A DNA stretch of 64,000 nt, taken from Nicotiana tabacum. Its lineage: Eukaryota > Streptophyta > Magnoliopsida > Solanales > Solanaceae. Below the pieces are notes generated by a model. It made no database searches. It was not told the DNA's origin and saw only the letters and a program-made list of their open reading frames with translations. Where the stretch lies: positions 101,846,411 to 101,910,410 of the forward strand of contig NC_134084.1 in NCBI RefSeq assembly GCF_000715075.1, read 5' to 3'. The number at the start of each line of letters is the position of its first letter. Position 1 is the first letter of the stretch. Shown here piece after piece: positions 62,061-64,000 of the stretch. A program made the translations under genes and the position numbers.

Positions 62061-62079
62061 TACGCGCGCAACGCGCGTA
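62061..62079 (+). promoter_or_regulatory. Helitron 3' terminal hairpin
   Basis: Perfect 8-bp stem with a CAA loop. In this family it acts as the stop signal for rolling-circle transposition. Confidence 0.85.
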
Positions 62080-62091
62080 ACATAAGACTAG

Positions 62092-63749
62092 TCAATAATA
62101 ATAATAATAAAAAGACTCCTTCTAGCTACAATAGTAGACGGGTTAGTTTCACAAATGGTTAGTGATCGCCAAATTGAATAAATTATATATATATATATAT
62201 TATTTATTATAAGAGCATGAATATCAAAACACTAAATGTTAGATGACAAAAATATTCTTAAAAATTAAAATATTGGACTATTATGCCCTTTAAACTAAAT
62301 ATAATTTTTTGAGAATACAATTTCATATTGGATAAAATAGTAATTACACTTGACCTAATATTAATTTTTGTAATTCTTAGCACAATTAGTTTCCTACTTT
62401 TTAGAATTATGTCCAACATAAATCCTTTAAGAAGTAAAACTTTGAAAGACTACAACTTGAAGTTGGAGAACGATTAAAATTATAGGAAAAGACTAATTCT
62501 ACTTATGTTGGCTTAAAGACTAATTTTAATTATTTATTATATTCCTATAACCAATATGGTGATGGCTACTGGAGGAGGATCGATGTTTTTTTTTTATTTT
62601 GTAAATATTATTTTCATAAAGAGATATATTTTGTGGTTGATAAAATTATAATATAAATCAATAAATAATAGATTGTTTAAAATTCGTATTGGAATGCACC
62701 CTTCTCTTTATTAAACAAGAGTCCAATTTTAACTTTTTAGCTATTTGAATTGTTATGTGATACGGGTTTGAAGTTTCAAATCTGTAGTAATTCTAAATGG
62801 ATAAGAACACTTTAAATGATTCTTTCCTTAAGTTATATACAAACGTTTTCATTGGTGTATTACATTGTTACAAAGTTAAAGGCTCAGAGCATGTTAATTT
62901 TTTTTTATATTGCAATATTCATCTTTTTGGAAGTTTTGGCTACGTTTTTTTTCCCTCTTTTTTTGTTACGCTAATCTGATTGAGTAGAGGCTTTAACTTT
63001 GTGTTGCAGATAATCAAATTAAAAAATTTGCTATCTTTGCTTGAAGAACAATGACCACACTTTCAATTCTCTCTAATGCCAAGTCAATAGTGAAAAATAT
63101 CGATGATATTCTTTTAAGGGAAAGGCTGCTAAGTTTATAGTTATTTTAGTAAAATAAATAGAATAAAACTCTAATTAGATTCTACATTTGCATTTAGTGT
63201 TTTTCAATTATAATTGCGTGATTTATGACAAACACTCGACAGACTTAAATCTATTTTAAATGTGCTTTTTTTAATGATCTAAGTAACTATTCGGCAATCT
63301 GATGGTTTATTTGATGTTGAGGAGTAATAGTTATGTCTTGAAGCTGAGATAATTTTTCAAATTGATTTAGTTAAGTTTAAGAAAAAATGACTATGGTTCA
63401 AGTCAGATATTTGGTTTCTTAAATTTTAATGAATAGACGTGCTTTCTTTTCTTTTATGTTTAGTTTATGATACTAGAAAAAACTAATAATATACCAATAC
63501 TCAATAATCTTTTGGATACGATCAAGTTGTAGAAGGTTGGATAGTGCTCTGTACAAATATAAACAATACTACTGTAAGTTTAGCGCTTTGTATGCTAAAT
63601 GCGTATAGTCCTTTGTTCGTTGTTCGTTGTTCGTTGTACTTAAAAAGTGCTAACATAGAAAAGATTAAAATAGGACATATGAAACTTGATTGTCTGTCGG
63701 ATAAACTTCAAGAAAGCAACAAGGAATACAACTATGCAAGATTGTGAGT
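62092..63749. other. AT-rich intergenic DNA with microsatellites
   Basis: (AAT)n at about 62094-62111 and (TA)n at about 62187-62201. No gene recognised. Confidence 0.5.
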
Positions 63750-64000
63750 CACTACTAGAATTCCGGAAAAAAGCGACCAAACTTTAGCAATCAAAATTGG
63801 TCTGTCAAGAAAAGCGATGAAAGTTGGCCGCTAAATTGGCGAAAATAATAAAATAATTATTTGATATAGATTAGCGACCAAGGTTGGTCGCTACTTCGTC
63901 ATTACTTCGTCGCTAATTTCGTCAAAATATTGACCGGACTAGTCAGACTTGCTTGGTCAAAGGTATACTGAGATTAGCGACCAACGTTGGTCGCTACAGG
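63750..64000 (+). mobile_element. 5' end of a CACTA (En/Spm-type) transposon
   Basis: CACTACTAGAATTCCGG starts at 63750, preceded by AGT as a candidate 3-bp TSD. Subterminal copies of GCGACCAA and its complement TTGGTCGC follow at about 63773, 63870, 63886, 63956 and 63969, several in inverted pairs, as CACTA ends show. The rest lies beyond the window. Confidence 0.85.

Larger units (their letters stand above)
60860..62091 (+). mobile_element. Non-autonomous Helitron (1.2 kb)
   Basis: The 5' end TCTATACTATATTAAAAG follows A (60859), and the 3' end CTAG is followed by T (62092): the A|T target of Helitrons. A perfect 8-bp GC-rich hairpin TACGCGCG-CAA-CGCGCGTA (62061-62079) lies 8 bp before CTAG. 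No Rep/helicase coding sequence; the interior is AT-rich and holds a MITE. Confidence 0.88.

Overview
This window is plant nuclear intergenic DNA, most probably from a Solanaceae genome and quite possibly Nicotiana. Two things point there: long LTRs whose ends read TGTAACGACC / GGTCGTGACA, a type I associate with tobacco and its relatives, and Solanaceae-style Stowaway and SINE-like repeats. The genus is an inference from memory, not a search result. There are no operons, tRNAs, rRNAs or CRISPR arrays.

One host gene is supported: a seven-exon, plus-strand gene for a chloroplast-targeted plastid-lipid-associated protein (PAP/fibrillin), 37984-48369, 298 codons. Its 7.4-kb first intron holds a three-level nest: a Stowaway-like MITE containing a SINE-like retroposon containing an LTR retrotransposon. 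The reading frame is open across all exons if intron 3 uses a GC-AG splice site.

The rest is nested mobile elements. 1-2848: end of a long LTR with a non-autonomous hAT inside. 4999-11051: a Stowaway MITE split by a decayed Ty1/copia element (minus strand). 11982-26702: a Tat-type Ty3/gypsy element (Tat-1) with gag and protease but no RT/integrase, itself hit by a second hAT and by a 3.4-kb solo LTR. 26843-28053: a long inverted-repeat element. 28558-35392: a patchwork of two Tat fragments and a chromovirus fragment. 38646-44987: a Tat-type element (Tat-2) without gag or pol. 48645-59449: a nearly full-length Tat element (Tat-3, minus strand) with gag, PR, RT, two RNase H domains and integrase. 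60135-60383: an intact Stowaway MITE. 60860-62091: a non-autonomous Helitron. 63750 to the end: the start of a CACTA transposon.

The most interesting signal is a gene lying antisense to gag-pol between pol and the 3' LTR of every Tat element here (five copies: 17870-19957 -, 29686-30372 +, 32400-34448 -, 41315-43992 -, 49559-52196 +). It encodes a domain resembling the 'putative gypsy-type transposon' (Transposase_28) family, then acidic/basic low-complexity sequence, then a coiled coil. It has its own TATA-like boxes. In three elements that have otherwise diverged strongly it keeps two phase-1 introns at matching positions around a middle exon of 126, 129 and 132 nt. One element (Tat-2) retains this gene and has lost gag and pol altogether.
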